Shown in pieces: positions 25,065 to 36,554 of a stretch of 64,000 nt of DNA (its first letter is position 1; every line of letters begins with the position of its first letter). The stretch covers positions 227,502,872-227,566,871 of the forward strand of contig NC_077233.1 of assembly GCF_027887165.1 (NCBI RefSeq), read 5' to 3'. The notes beneath the pieces were generated by a model. That model was not told the DNA's origin, searched no databases, and saw nothing but the letters and a program-made list of their open reading frames with translations. This DNA is from Monodelphis domestica (lineage: Eukaryota; Chordata; Mammalia; Didelphimorphia; Didelphidae). The position numbers were made by a program, and so were the translations under genes.

Positions 25065-25265
25065 TTAAAGTCTAGTGGCAAGACAAAAATTGGAATGACT
25101 GTGGGATTTGGTTCTGAATCTCAGTCATGTATCTTACTGCCTTTGTGATCTTGAGCAAGTTGATTCACATCTCTGTGCTTCAGTTTCCTCATCTGTAAAA
25201 AGAGAGAGGGATAGGTTAGCATAGATAATCTGAGATCCCTTCCTGCTCCAAGTCCTATGATTCTG
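25065..25265 (+). repeat. THER/MIR-type SINE
   Basis: 'tgatcttgagcaagttgat', 'cagtttcctcatctgtaaaa', 'gatcccttcctgctccaag', then 'tcctatgattctgat' give the SINE core and tail. Confidence 0.75.
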
Positions 25266-25332
25266 ATAACGTGTTTCTTAGTTCAAAGTCCTAGAGTTGA
25301 TTGGGACCTCCGAATATTGAAATAAGTATTCA

Positions 25333-25545
25333 AGGGCCAGTTAGGTGGCTCAGTGGATTGAGCCTAAGAAAAGGTCCTGGGTTCAAATCTGGCCTCAGAC
25401 CCTTTCTAGCTATGTGACCCTGGCCAAGTCACTTAACCCCCATTGCCTAGCCCTTACCACTCTTCTGCCTTAGAACTAATACACAGTGTCAATTCTAAGC
25501 AGAAGTTAAGTTTTTAAAACATGAAAAAAAAAATTTTTTTAAGGA
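25333..25545 (+). repeat. WALLSI-like SINE
   Basis: Full-length order from 'gttaggtggctcagtggatt' through 'gggttcaaatctgg', 'ggccaagtcacttaacccc', 'taccactcttctgccttag' to 'cacagtgtcaattctaagc' and an A/T-rich tail. Confidence 0.85.
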
Positions 25546-25899
25546 ATTAAGTATTCAGTCTACAATAGTGTAACATGGTCATCTAGATTTTGCTCAAAGA
25601 TCTTTTAAATGTATATTTGTACTCCAGCTATACTATTGTTAATTGCTTGTTTATTTTATCCTTAACTGACCAGATGCTTTTTCATTTCCCTTCTTTTAAA
25701 ATGGGTTTTTATTGATTATTTTTTGTTTTTATCCACATTTATCCTTAAATATCTCCCAGAGAATCATTCCTATAACCAAGAGAGGAAGATCAAAAGTAAA
25801 TGTAACAAATTCAGTCAGTACACTGAAAAAAAAATTGGTGGTATGTAGAGGGAGAGAGGAAGATAGTATCTATCATCTCCTGTTTCTTCTTTAGGGCTA

Positions 25900-26335
25900 A
25901 ACTTGCCTTTTATAATTTTGCAACATTCAATTTTAACTGTTATTTATTCTTTCTAATTACATTGTATATATTGTTTTTCTGGCTTTGCTTCCTTTACTTT
26001 TCATTAATTGATGAAAGTTTTTATAGGCTTCTCAATATTAAGCAGGATCATCTTTTCTTAAAACATTGTATATTCCTTTGCAATCAAGAACTACAACTTA
26101 ACTTTTCTCATCAATGGAAGTCTACTTTATTTCCAGTATTTTGCTACCACAAAAAGTGGTATATACATGCTATAGATATTTTGGTGGGCATAAAGCCTTT
26201 GTTTTGTTTTGGTATGGTTTTTTCAACCATTTTCTCAGGCTACAAGCCTAGCAATAGAATCTGAGTCAAAGAGAATAGATATTTTAATCCTTTTATTTGC
26301 GAAATTCCTAATTGCTTTTCAGAATGTTCTCTTTC
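25900..26335 (-). repeat. L1 3' end, antisense
   Basis: Minus-strand L1: plus-strand text 'ttttgctaccacaaaaagtg' and 'ctacaagcctagcaataga' is the reverse complement of marsupial L1 ORF2 C-terminal coding sequence. Diverged. Confidence 0.5.
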
Positions 26336-26529
26336 TAGAAATGTGAGGGAGAAGATTTGTGAAAGACTTTCATTTACCCCATACAATATAATCAGTTTAA
26401 ACTAATCTTTTTTTTAGGACAGGAAGTAATAAGAAAGAACAAGGGGAGGTCAGCTTCTACCCTGTAAAATGAGGAATTGAGATGAGATTATCACTGATTA
26501 TCACTTAGCTCTCAATACAATGTAATTTT

Positions 26530-27590
26530 GATATAAACTTAAAAAGATTTTGCACAAACAAAACCCAATGTGACCAAAATTAGGATGGGGAAAGTAAAAA
26601 TTGTGCTAGGGAGGGAGATTGCAGCAAGTTTCTCTGATCAGAATAGAATTTGTAAAAAATAGGAGGCATTCCCCAATTGATAAATTGTCCAAAGATTTTG
26701 GCAGTTTTCAAGAGGAAGACATCAAAGCTATCAATAGTTAAATGAAAAAAGTACTCTAAATCACAAATAATTAGAGAATACAAATTAAAACCACTCTCTG
26801 CACCTCACACTCATCCAATTGGCTGACAGAAAAAGACAATGACAAATGCTAGAGGGATTTTGGAAAATAGGTATGCAAATGCACTCTTGGTGTAGTTGTG
26901 AATTAGTTCAACCATTCTGGAGAACAATTTGGAACTTTGTCCAAGGGGCTATAAAACTATACATACCCTTTGACTCAGAAATACAACTAGTAAATCTATA
27001 CTCCAAGGAAATCAAAGAAAATGGACCTTAAGGAATTATATGTACAAAAATACTTATAGTGGCAAAGAATTGGAAACTGGGGGGAGTGTTGCCTTATCAA
27101 TTTGGGAATGGATGAACAAATTATGGCATATGGATGTGATGGAATATTATTGTGCTATAAGAAATGAGGGGATCGTTTCAGAAAAACCTGGGAATATGAA
27201 CTAATACAAAGTAGAATTAGCAGAACCAGAAGAATCTACATAGTAATAGCAATGTTGTAAGGATAATCAACTGTGAAAAACCTAGTAATTCTGATCTACG
27301 ATGATCCATCATAACTCCAAAATACTCATAATAGGAAATGCTGTCCACCTCCAGGTAGAGAACTGAGAGATTCATTTAGATTTAAGCATATTTTTTCCTT
27401 TATTTTTCTTGCTTTTTTATTCAGAACATGACTAATGTGGAATTATGTATTGCACAACTATGTATATAATTGAGTATTGTATTTCTTGCCTTCTCCATGG
27501 GTAGAAAAGGGGTGTAGGAAAGGAGAGAATGTAGAATTGAAAATGATAAAATACATGAATGTCATAATGGAGAATATTAAAAGGAAAAGA
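26530..27590 (+). repeat. L1 3' end, sense (about 1 kb)
   Basis: A long match to the L1 ORF2 end: 'ttttgcacaaacaaaacccaa', 'cccaattgataaattgtcc', 'aattagttcaaccattctgg', 'atggaatattattgtgctat', then the 3' UTR 'gaacatgactaatgtgg'. Encodes decayed C-terminal ORF2 with stops and shifts. Confidence 0.85.
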
Positions 27591-28004
27591 ATGCTTATTG
27601 CAGCACTAGATCATTAACTCATTTCTTTAGTTTAAAAACAATTATATGTAATACTGTATGAAGATCTTTAATATTTAAGTTATCTGAAAACCATTGATCT
27701 ATGAGTGTAAAAGTACCTAATCTTACATAAGCCTACAGCTTTAAAAATTGTTATTGTCTTTCATATTTTTAATGACCAGTGCTTTCTTTATACCTTTACT
27801 GCAAATTCATTTCTATTGGATTATACTTTTGAATGTATCTTACATCCTCTGCTGGATTGTAAATTCTTTGGAGGGTGAAAAACATTTTATTCATGTCCTA
27901 TTTCCATTAATACCTAGCTTACTCTACTTTTTACAGAGTAGGATCTTAATAATCATTTCACTTGTAAGAAGATGGGAGCAAAATTAGTTTAGGAAAATCT
28001 GCTA

Positions 28005-28250
28005 TTGTTCAGTCATATCAGGCATGTCCAACTGTTTGTGACTCTAGATGGGGTTTTCTTGGCAAAGATGTTGGGAGTGGTTTGCTATTTTCTTTTCCAG
28101 ATCATACAGATGAGGAAACTTGAGTCAAAAGGGGTTAAATGATTTACCCAAGGTCAAATAACTAGTCATTGTGTGAGGCCAGATTTGAACTCAGGAAGAG
28201 AAATTTTCCTGACTCCATGCCTGATATTTCATCTACTGTACCATGTAGCT
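28005..28250 (-). repeat. MAR1-like SINE, antisense
   Basis: Reverse complement order: 'ttgttcagtcatatcagg', 'ggggttttcttggcaaag', 'gagtggtttgctatttt', 'gaggaaacttgagtc', 'gatttgaactcagg'. Confidence 0.8.
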
Positions 28251-28419
28251 AATAGGAAATTATCTCTATGCTAGTTGGCTGAACCGAAAAATGTTTAGTA
28301 TTCTTAATGTACATTTTAAAATAATTTTTTTTGGCTTGGACCTATGATAATCAGGTGCCATGGTTGATGAGTAGCCATTCTCCAAATAATGAGGACTTAC
28401 TTGGTTTACAATTTTTTAC

Positions 28420-29155
28420 TACCACAAAAAGACTCTCCACCCCTTCTAACTCTCTTTACTGCATGGTTAACTATCTCCTGGCCCCACACTATGATCTTCT
28501 TGCCTCAAATCTCTCTCCCCTTAAAATGCACCTTCCACACAGCTGCCAAACTGCTATTCCTAAAGGAAAGGCCTGACCATATCAGTATTTTGTTTAAGAA
28601 ACTTCAGTATGGCCCTATTGCTAAGTAATTAGTTAGTTACTCTCACAATAAGACTAATGAATTAAGAACTACTCTCTAGAATCAGATAATATCCATTTTT
28701 ATAAAATCATAGATTTAGAGTTTAAAGGGACTTTACAGGTCACATAAACCCACCCCTTCATTTTACAAGTGAGGAAAATGAGCTCAAGAGTAATTCAACA
28801 AAATTTACTGAAGATGACACAGGTAATTAAATGGTAGTGCCAGGAATCAAACTTTAGATCTTTTGATCCAAGATCTAATGCTTCTTCCATTGCCCTGTAC
28901 TGCCTATTTATTTCTTCTAGAATAAAATACAAGTTCCTGTTCAGCATTTAAAGTCAGTTTAGCTCCAACAGACTGATTTCACATTAGTCTTCTGTCACCC
29001 CAGATCTTCTCTATTCCAGCCAAACCAGCCATTTTTTGTTTCCAGTATGACATTCTGTTGTCCACCTCCACACCAGTGCACAGGTTGTTCCTTCATGCTT
29101 GACATAGTCTTCCTCCTCCTTTCCACCTCTTAAAATCCTTAGCTTCTTGTGCCTG
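28420..29155 (+). repeat. L2 LINE interrupted by a MIR-type SINE
   Basis: Sense L2 text at 28420-28640 ('ttccacacagctgccaaact') and 28910-29155 ('tagaataaaatacaagttcc', 'ccacctccacaccagtgca'). About 28690-28905 is a THER/MIR-type SINE ('agatttagagtttaaaggga'). The L2 is cut at right by BovB and a possible remnant follows beyond it. Confidence 0.6.
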
Positions 29156-29664
29156 AAAAATTGTTGTTCAGTCATATCTGATTCTTTATGACCCCACAAA
29201 CTGTAGCCCTCCAGGCCCTTCTGTCCTCCACTATCTCCTAAGCTCATGCTCTTTGCTTCTGTGACACTATATCCATCTACCTTCTGCCACCCCTTCTCCT
29301 TTTGCCTTAAATTTTGCCCAGTGGATCCTGACTTCTTATTACATGGCTAAATTCAGCTTCAGTATTTACTCTTCCAATGAATATTCTGAATTAATTTCTT
29401 TAAATACTAACTGGTCTCTTGCTGTCCAAGAGGCTCTCAAAAGTCTTCTCCAGCACTACAATTTGAAAGTGTCAATTTTGAGGCTTTCAAATTTCCTAAT
29501 AGTCCAACTCTCAAAGCTATACATTGTTATAGGAAAAACCAAAGTTTTGCTTATATGGGCCTTTTGTTGGCAAGATTGATGTCTCTGCTTTTGTGATATG
29601 CTGCCCAGATTTGCCATAACTTTCTTTCTAAAAGGCAAGCATCTTTATTTTTAGTTTTGGTTGT

Positions 29665-29868
29665 TTTTTTTTAATCTTTCTCTTCTGACTTAGAATCAAT
29701 TATAAGTATCAGTTCTAACACAGAACAGTAAGAGATAAGGCAATTGGTAGTAAGTGACTTTCTCTGAGCCACATAGCTAGGAATCATCTAAGGCCAAATT
29801 TGAACCCAAGTCCTCCCAATTCCGGGTCTGGATCTCTATTCACTGAGCCACCTCACTGCCCTGAGCAA
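29665..29868 (-). repeat. WALLSI-like SINE inside BovB
   Basis: Reverse complement order 'ctgacttagaatcaatta', 'gcaattggtagtaagtgact', 'gaacccaagtcctcccaat', 'actgagccacctcactgcc'. Flanking BovB sequence is duplicated imperfectly ('gcaagcatcttta' and 'gcaaactatctttta'), indicating target-primed insertion into the older BovB. Confidence 0.8.
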
Positions 29869-31117
29869 ACTATCTTTTAATTTCATGGCTACAGTTGCCA
29901 TTTGCAGTGATCTTTAAACCCAAGAATATCAAATATAACACCACTTCCATTTCTTCTCCCCCTATTTGCCAGGACCACTTGCCACAATTTTAGGTGGTTT
30001 TTGATGTTATGCTTTAAGCCAGCTTTTACACTCTCCTCTTTTAACTTCATCAAGAGACTTCTTAATTCTTCTTCACTTTCTGCCTTCAGAGTGGTATCAT
30101 CTGCATTTGTGAGATTGTTGATGTTTCATAATTCCAGCTTTTGATTCATCCAGCTCTTCATTTCACATGATGTACTGTACATATAAGTTAAATAAATAAG
30201 GTAACAATATAAGGCCTTCTCATGCTTCTTTCCCAATCTTAAACCAATTAATTGATCCGTGTTAATTTCTAATTGTTACATCTCAACCCACATACCAGTT
30301 CCTCAGGAGGCTAGTAAGATGATCTGGTACTTCTTTCTCTTGAAGGACTTCACATTTTATAATGATCCACACAGTCAAAAGCACTGGTATAAACAAAAAA
30401 AAAGTACGTGCTTTTTTTTTTCTGAAACACCCTTGATTTCTTCATAATCCAAAAAATGTTGACATTTTGGTTACTTCTTCCTCTGCCTCTTCAAAAATCA
30501 GTCTGTTCTAGTAATTATCAGTTTATATATTGCTAAAGCCTAGCTTTCAAGGTCTTAAGAATAACCTTTCTGACATGTGAAATGAACACAATTGTTCAGT
30601 AATTTGAACATTCTTCAATATTGCCCTTCTTTTAAAATTGGAATGCAAATTAATCTTTTCCAATCCAATGGCCACTGTTATATTTTATATAAATTATATA
30701 TTGTTATATAAATAATTCACCTAAATTTCCATCAGATCCACTTGCTTTATTGTTAGCAATACTTCCTAAGGCCCACTTGACTTCATTCTTTAGGATATAT
30801 GTATGGCCCTAGATCAGTAGCTATACCATCATGGTTATGAGTGATGTTTAGATCTTTCTTGTATAGTTCTTCTGTATATTCTTGCCACTTCTTAATCTCT
30901 TCTGCTTCTGTTATGTCTCTTATCTTGTCCATTTTTGTATGAAACATTCCCTTGATATTTCCTCCCTTTTTAAAGGGATAGCTTGTCTCTCCCATTATAT
31001 TATTTTCTTCTATTTCTTTGTATTCTTCATTTAAGAAAACCTTATTATCTTTGCTCTTCTCTGGAATTATGCATTCAGTTGGGAATATATTTCCCTTTCT
31101 CTTTTATCTTTCAGCGT

Positions 31118-31190
31118 GTATATAAATGGAGATTTTTGAACCCTAGACTTCATTCCCCAGAAGTCCTTGGTTCAAAATCTCCATTTATAC
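31118..31190. repeat. 73-bp fold-back palindrome inserted in BovB
   Basis: Left arm 31118-31151 begins gtatataaatggagattttt; right arm 31160-31190 ends caaaatctccatttatac. The arms are inverted copies with a few mismatches and a two-base insertion around an 8-base loop. The BovB sequence resumes on each side, so this is an insertion. The left arm plus loop resembles the 5' terminus of the LTR near 52900-52945. Confidence 0.7.
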
Positions 31191-31549
31191 AAGTCCTTCT
31201 TTCTTCAGCTGTTTGTAACTACTCATCAGACAACCATTTTGCTTTCTTGCCCTTCTTTTTCTATGGAATGGTTTTTTTGTTTGTTTTGCTTCTTCCTGTA
31301 CTTTGTTTCCAACTTCTATCTATAGTTTTTCAGACAGATTTAGTTCCTTAAATTTATTCATCAGTTCTTTTTCATATTAATGAGGAATGTTACTTAAGTC
31401 ATGGTCTATGGTTTGATGGTTTTCCTACTTTCTTCAATTTAAGTATGAATTTTGCAATAAAAACCCTCACATCTGAGCCACAGTCAGGTCCAAGTCTTGT
31501 TTTAACTGAAGGTATAGAGCTTCTCCACTTTTGACTATATAAAAGGGAA

Positions 31550-31835
31550 AATTAGGCAACTGTTCATAATTAATCATTTTATTAATTCAAAAGTAGTAGG
31601 GGGGAAAGGTGGAAAAATAGGAGAGAGAGATGTAGGTTGCTTTCCTTGCTTCTCCATTTAGCTTGCTAGTCTATGGCCACCATTAGGGCCCCCTAGCTAT
31701 GCTCACAAGGCAATCTATCTAGACAGCAATAAACTCGGAAGAGAGCAAAACCCACTCTTGCCTCAGTTTATCAAGTTTTTTCCCTGCCCGCTAACTCTCA
31801 CACATCACATCTCTAAAGCCAGCTGTGGCTTTCTG
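31550..31835 (-). mobile_element. Possible solo LTR, antisense
   Basis: On the minus strand there is an AATAAA signal near the left end (plus text 'cattttattaattc'), preceded by unique GC-richer DNA with no L2 or SINE match, as in an LTR. Ends are not defined. It lies between BovB and an L2 tail. Confidence 0.35.
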
Positions 31836-31837
31836 TT

Positions 31838-32240
31838 TTGCCTGGGCCATTAAGGGATCAGTGTAGGGCACATCCATCTTGCCCCTTGTCTCCTCATCTC
31901 TTGACTCTGTTGTTCCTTTTTCTGGCTGCCATTCTGTCTTCATGCCCCAATCCACTCAGTGATTTCCTTCACATAGCTGCAAAGTATATAATCTGTCTGA
32001 TTTTTATTTTTACTATCTGGTGATATCCATGTGTGGAGTTGTCTTTTGAGCTGTTGAAAAAGCCCCAAAATATATGCCACCTAGCTGGCCCCTCCTTTAT
32101 ATATTTTGTATTTGCTTATCTAAATATGTACTATTTCTTATCAGTAAGCATCTTGAGGGCAAAAATTATTTCCTTTTTGTCTTTGTGTCTCCAGCTCCTG
32201 GCATGTTTTAGGTACTTAATAAGTTATTATGAATGAAAGA
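31838..32240 (+). repeat. L2 LINE 3' end
   Basis: 'gcatcttgagggcaaaaatt', 'ctttgtgtctccagctcctg', 'gtacttaataagttatt' are the L2 terminal order. Confidence 0.7.
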
Positions 32241-32249
32241 GAGGCTATT

Positions 32250-34080
32250 ACCTTCCAGCTGCCTCTCCTACTTTCTTATCTATCTGAAATTAGCCTTACT
32301 ATAAAATAACTAAGGAGATTACCTCAGCTATAAATTAACAGCAAATTAGAGCTTTAAACTGATTTAAAAATTGGAAAGAAAAGCAAAAGTCATAAGATCA
32401 TGTTCAGAAGTGGCGAATTCACTATAAATGCTCGAAATCATTTTGATAGCCTTAGTCAGATATAATTATGTATTATACCCATTTTATTTATGGGAAAACA
32501 CTGACATCAAGTAAAATGTTAGTCTTAGAGAGTTAACATTAGAAAAGGAAAGGTATAGAAAATGTAGGTCAGGACTGAGGCTAGTCTGAAGCTTCATGAA
32601 ATGAAGCAAGATATTCATAAACCATCCAGCAGTTAACTAAAGGAAATTTACTTAACCATAGTATGGGAAAGATTTTCAGCAAGGCTACCAAATTGTCAGT
32701 TGACCTCAGTTTCCCTGCTTTGGGCCATGCTGGCAAAACAGAGGAGCTCTTGATTCTTCTTGAGATGGCTTTTGCACTTAGACCAACAGGAAGTACCTCA
32801 GTGAACACAGCCTTAGTCCCCAGAACAATGAACTCTCTTGGATACAATCTTTTTTTCTTTCTTTTTTTTCCTCTTTTTCTTTTTGAAGGAAAAACTAGTC
32901 TAGCCTAGGTTACACAGCAGGGGCCTTCGAATATGTTAGTCCTGCCACAGAACCTAAGAAAGTGAGCCCTATATTTATTAAATTGAATTCTCTAGCATAA
33001 TTTCAAGTGGTAAAATACATATTTTATATTTCAGTAGTTTCATGTAGTAGAAAAAAGCTTTTATTTGAACAGAAATAAAGCTAAGAAAACTCAGAAGGTT
33101 GTATTTATTCTGCTTTAAAAGACTAAGCTCTACAGGAGATAATGTAAAATTTAACACAAAAACCATTTCAGGCATTGAAACTTCTTTTTTTCTTAAATTT
33201 CGAGGGGTGGGGTAGACATCCTTTGAGTAGAGGGAAAAGTTCCAGGTAGAATACATGAATATCCTGCTTTTCTCCAACATCAACCAACACTAGAATTTGT
33301 TGTTTTGTAACCACGGCTACATACACCATGCCCCATGTTCTCCTCCAAGAGGGTGTGTAACTATTCTGGTTTAAACTGGCACAGCAAATGGAATTCTTCA
33401 CCAAGCAATGGATGGTAGCATGTGTAGCAATTAGTTATCATTGAATCAAAATGATTTGGGTACCCTATATTTAAAAATAATACAATCCTCCTTAAATTTA
33501 CCAATATCTCATGATCACTTTAATCTTTGAGGAAAATTTCTTTCTTAAAAACAGTTTGTTTTCTGTGACTTAATATACCACTAAACTGTAAAATGTCAAT
33601 AATTTAAACTTTGCAAGCCATATGACTGATACTATTTAGAAGCTGAACACTGAAATAGGAGTTTCTCCTGTTCAATATACTGTTTTTTCTGGTATTTATG
33701 TCTCTTTCAACTTTAGAGTTCATAAGTATATTAGAACTGGAGAGTTCTGTGGGTTACAAGAGCAGGTTGTTGCTGAGTTCCAACTGCATTGCTGCCACCA
33801 AAGTAATTGGATTAATAGCCAAGAGTAGCTGAAGAAATGGATTTTCCTCTCAAAGAGGCCAACACTACTGACTTTCATTTTGAAAGTGATTCTATAACTA
33901 TACCTTAAATAATGACAGTGTAAAGTATACATACTGAACATTCAGATCCATATAAACTGTTTTCTTTCAAGTCCATCACAGTGCTATTCTGAAAAAAAAA
34001 TGTTTAGACTAATTTTATTGGGGAAAAAATCATCCAATCTCAATTGGTGGGTTATTTTACTTGAAGAAGTTTTCAATGAT
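32250..34080. other. Unique intron DNA
   Basis: No repeat or exon recognised. Open frames on both strands (for example 32978-33283 minus, 101 codons) look like chance frames in AT-rich DNA with no family resemblance. Confidence 0.45.
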
Positions 34081-34084
34081 TTGA

Positions 34085-34480
34085 TTTGAGTTAAAAACTT
34101 CAGATAACTAGAGAATCTTAGTACTAGAAGGGAACCATCCTGTATCATTTCATAGATAAAGAAACTAAGGCCCAGTAAAAAGAATTGGTCTAATAGTCAC
34201 TCCTTGAGACCAGAGGTCCTGCATTCAAATGTGATCTCAGACATTTCCTAGTTGTGCGACCCTGAGCAAGTCATTTAACCCCAGTTGCCTAGCCCATTCT
34301 GCTCTTCTGCCTTGGAATTGATAGTATTGGTTCTAAGACAGAAAAAAGGTAAGGAGTTATTTTTAAAATATTTAAAAATTAAAAATAAAATTAATTTTCT
34401 TGCTGAAGATTGCATCATAAGTGAGTAGAATGCCCAGGTCTTTTGGCTCCCAATCCAGCTAATGCTTCTTCCATGGCATC
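34085..34480 (+). repeat. MIR-type SINE split by a WALLSI-like SINE
   Basis: Host pieces 34085-34180 ('agtactagaagggaaccatc', 'aagaaactaaggcccagt') and about 34395-34480 ('ctcccaatccagctaatgc') are consecutive parts of a MIR-type copy. The SINE at 34190-34355 interrupts it. Confidence 0.65.
34190..34355 (+). repeat. WALLSI-like SINE
   Basis: 'gcattcaaatgtgatctcag', 'gagcaagtcatttaacccc', 'gctcttctgccttggaatt', 'ttggttctaagacag'. The extreme 5' head is missing. Confidence 0.75.
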
Positions 34481-34699
34481 AATCTGCCTGAAAGTACCAT
34501 TTCCACAAAAATATAAAAGCTTCAAGTAACAATCTTTCCCTTATTTGGAAAGTCATTTAAAAAGCAGCCTGACTACATTGTGTAACCAAAGAAGTACTAA
34601 TTGATCTAATACTAAATAATGATGGGTTAAGCTGTGTGCAGAACACAGAGCAATGCACTGGGGGCAATGTGGTGGTGCTTTTCCTTTTGAGATCTGTTC

Positions 34700-34905
34700 T
34701 CTGGCTGATTCCACTACTGAATGACATGGGTACTTTGACCTGCCCTGCTCTATTTTCTGTGATTTGCCCTTCCTTAGGCTGCCTTGTAGTCCTGCTTCTC
34801 CTGGGGGCTCTGCATATTATTACTAGACTTATGCAGACACCCCATCCCCTTAGCCCACTGTGGCTCAGAATTCTCCAGCGCAAGCAGTCTTGTTAGGAGA
34901 AATTA
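34700..34905 (-). pseudogene. RN7SL-like: 7SL (SRP) RNA pseudogene, partial, antisense
   Basis: Read on the minus strand, the order of motifs follows 7SL RNA: 'gctggagaattctgagccac' (7SL tccaggagttctgggctgt), 'gggtgtctgcataa' (gggtgtccgcactaa), 'ggcagcctaaggaagggcaa' (ggttgcctaaggaggggtgaa), 'agagcagggcaggtcaaag' (cggagcaggtcaaaa) and 'cattcagtagtggaatc' (gatcagtagtgggatc). The first about 50 nt and last about 60 nt are lost or too diverged. It has no intact promoter or terminus and is a retropseudogene. Frames across it are incidental. Confidence 0.75.
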
Positions 34906-34939
34906 TAAGGGTTAGTCAAGAAGGTGGTCTTCAAAATAC

Positions 34940-35062
34940 TTTAAGGAAGGGGGCAAGCTCAGTAGATAGAGCACCAAACCTGGAGACCGGAGGTCCTGGG
35001 TTCAAATGTGATCTCAGGAACTTCCTAACTGTGGAACCCTGGGCAAGTCACTTCACTCCAAT
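34940..35062 (+). repeat. Truncated WALLSI-like SINE
   Basis: Head and middle only: 'gcaagctcagtagatagagc', 'ggtcctgggttcaaatgtg', 'gggcaagtcacttcactcc'; the 3' tail is missing. Confidence 0.75.
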
Positions 35063-35806
35063 TGAATTCACTCTTCAATATATTTATTTAAATATTTTAG
35101 ATAACTTTTACATATTTAAAATAATACTTCTCATCTCCACCTCCATTTGTGATATTCTGATGTTACCAATATGGACATTTCATATACTTACAACATCTGT
35201 GTTGGCTGTGTTAGAAGAGGGCAAAAAAATACCAATGATAACCTTGGGAAAAATGGTACCATTTCATGATGGCATATGTTTCAAAGGGTGAAAAAAGACA
35301 TCGTTTTGTTTTGTTTTGTTTTCGTTTTCATTTTTCCAATCTTTTTAGAAGTTTCTATGGCAGTGGAACTAAACACACCCAAACAAATAAATTAGACAGG
35401 TAGCTGATGATTTGTCTTTTTTTCCTTTTTAAACACTAAAACTATATCCCCTGACTTGCTCAAACACAAGACAGAACCTTAACCTCAGGGGCCCCATACT
35501 CCACATGAATTGGACTTTCACATTTAATGACTTGAGTATCTGCAAAGCACACCATTTACAGTTAGGAGGTCATACCCAGCCCTCAGGCACCTGGAAGTGT
35601 GCCAGTGCTACATCCAGCCTGACAGATCGGTGCCCTTATTCAACCAGGTGAGGAAATAAATGCTATTAATTATTTTTAAACTGATATTAGCTACATTTAT
35701 ATATTCCCAGTCTAGGGTCTTTGGTTACACTCAATCAGTTCATGCATAAAAAACTATGGATGTACTGAGTTTACTTTTTAACTGTTTTTTTTTATTTGTT
35801 TATCAG

Positions 35807-35882
35807 AATGTCATGGAACAATTCAATCCTGGACTCCGGAACTTAATAAACCTAGGGAAAAACTATGAGAAGGCTGTTAGTG
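35807..35882 (+). CDS. BAIAP2L1: BAIAP2L1 coding exon 2 (I-BAR domain)
   Basis: The exon has 76 nt, or 25 codons plus one base. It opens [17 protein letters not shown] and continues KNYEKAVS, diagnostic for the first I-BAR helix of the BAIAP2 family and closest to BAIAP2L1 (IRSp53 has EQFNPSLRNFIAMG instead). The acceptor is a polypyrimidine tract followed by TATCAG, and the donor is GTAAGT at 35883. The final G is the first base of a codon completed by CT of exon 3, giving Ala, so the exon ends in phase 1. A SINE starts only about 40 bp after the donor. Reading frame is preserved with both neighbours. Confidence 0.96.
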
Positions 35883-35921
35883 GTAAGTGTTTATGACTTT
35901 CTAACTTTATATTTAAGATAC

Positions 35922-36105
35922 AATGCCTTGGAGTGCCAGCCCTAGATAAAGGAAGTCCTTGGTTCAAATTTGGCCTCAAACACTTCCTAGCTGTGTTACC
36001 CTGGGCAAGTCATTTAACCCTATTTGCTTAGCCCTTACCACTTGCCTTGAAACCAGTACTTAGTATTGATTCTAAGACAAAAGGTAAGGATTTTTTTAAA
36101 AAAGA
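35922..36105 (+). repeat. WALLSI-like SINE next to exon 2
   Basis: 'cttggttcaaatttggcctc', 'gggcaagtcatttaaccct', 'tagtattgattctaagac'. It begins about 40 bp after the exon 2 splice donor, in the sense orientation. Confidence 0.8.
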
Positions 36106-36554
36106 TACATGACTTTCACATAATAGGTGAGCAATAAATATTTCTTATTTAATTATGGCAACATGGTTGTGTTTGTTTTTAAATAGTCATATTTAGTTGG
36201 TGTAATATCTGCTAAAAGGCTGAGTTGATTTCTGCTATGTGTTCAGTATTATTAGAAAACAATTTCTTTTGAAATAAGGAAGTTATAGCTATAACAATGC
36301 TAACTTGATGAGGTTTTTTATCTTTGCCAAAAATTATATTAACTTTGGAAATTTTCAAATTACATTAGCTCCCAAAGCTATCTTTTCTCACTTTAAATTT
36401 TTACACATTCCTTTATTCTTTTTTTCCCCACGTTAAATATTTATATATACCTAATATTACACCCCATTACACACATATTTACATATAAAATTTTGCACTC
36501 TGGAAATTATTAGATTTTTCACAGTAATGGAACTGGAAGAAGCTTCTCAAACCA

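Larger units (their letters stand above)
29156..31545 (-). mobile_element. BovB/RTE LINE fragment, antisense
   Basis: The minus strand carries BovB reverse-transcriptase-region sequence: the frame across 30783-30995 contains KKWQEYTEELYKKDLN and then HDGIATDL, a hallmark of BovB (usual form WQEYTEELYKKDLN--DNHDGV). The left end holds the BovB 3' text with the frame reading GHKESDMTEQ. In between, the order of segments follows BovB continuously ('tgtctctgcttttgtgatat', 'tttcatggctacagttgcc', 'atgtactgtacatataag', 'gatccacacagtcaaaagc'). It is 5' truncated, full of stops and shifts, and carries a SINE (about 29665-29868) and a fold-back insert (31118-31190). BovB is the classic horizontally transferred vertebrate LINE. 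Confidence 0.88.
1886..35806 (+). other. BAIAP2L1: BAIAP2L1 intron 1 (33.9 kb)
   Basis: The intron begins GTAAG and ends with a long T-rich tract and TATCAG before exon 2. It is phase 0. The first 150 bases are still GC-rich and belong to the CpG island. The rest is AT-rich and filled with SINEs, L2, L1, a hAT element, a BovB LINE and LTR relics, each listed separately. No additional coding exon of this gene was recognised within it. Confidence 0.93.

Noticed and set aside
34860..35291. 143-codon open frame
   Set aside because: Runs through a truncated SINE and the 7SL relic, with no family resemblance.
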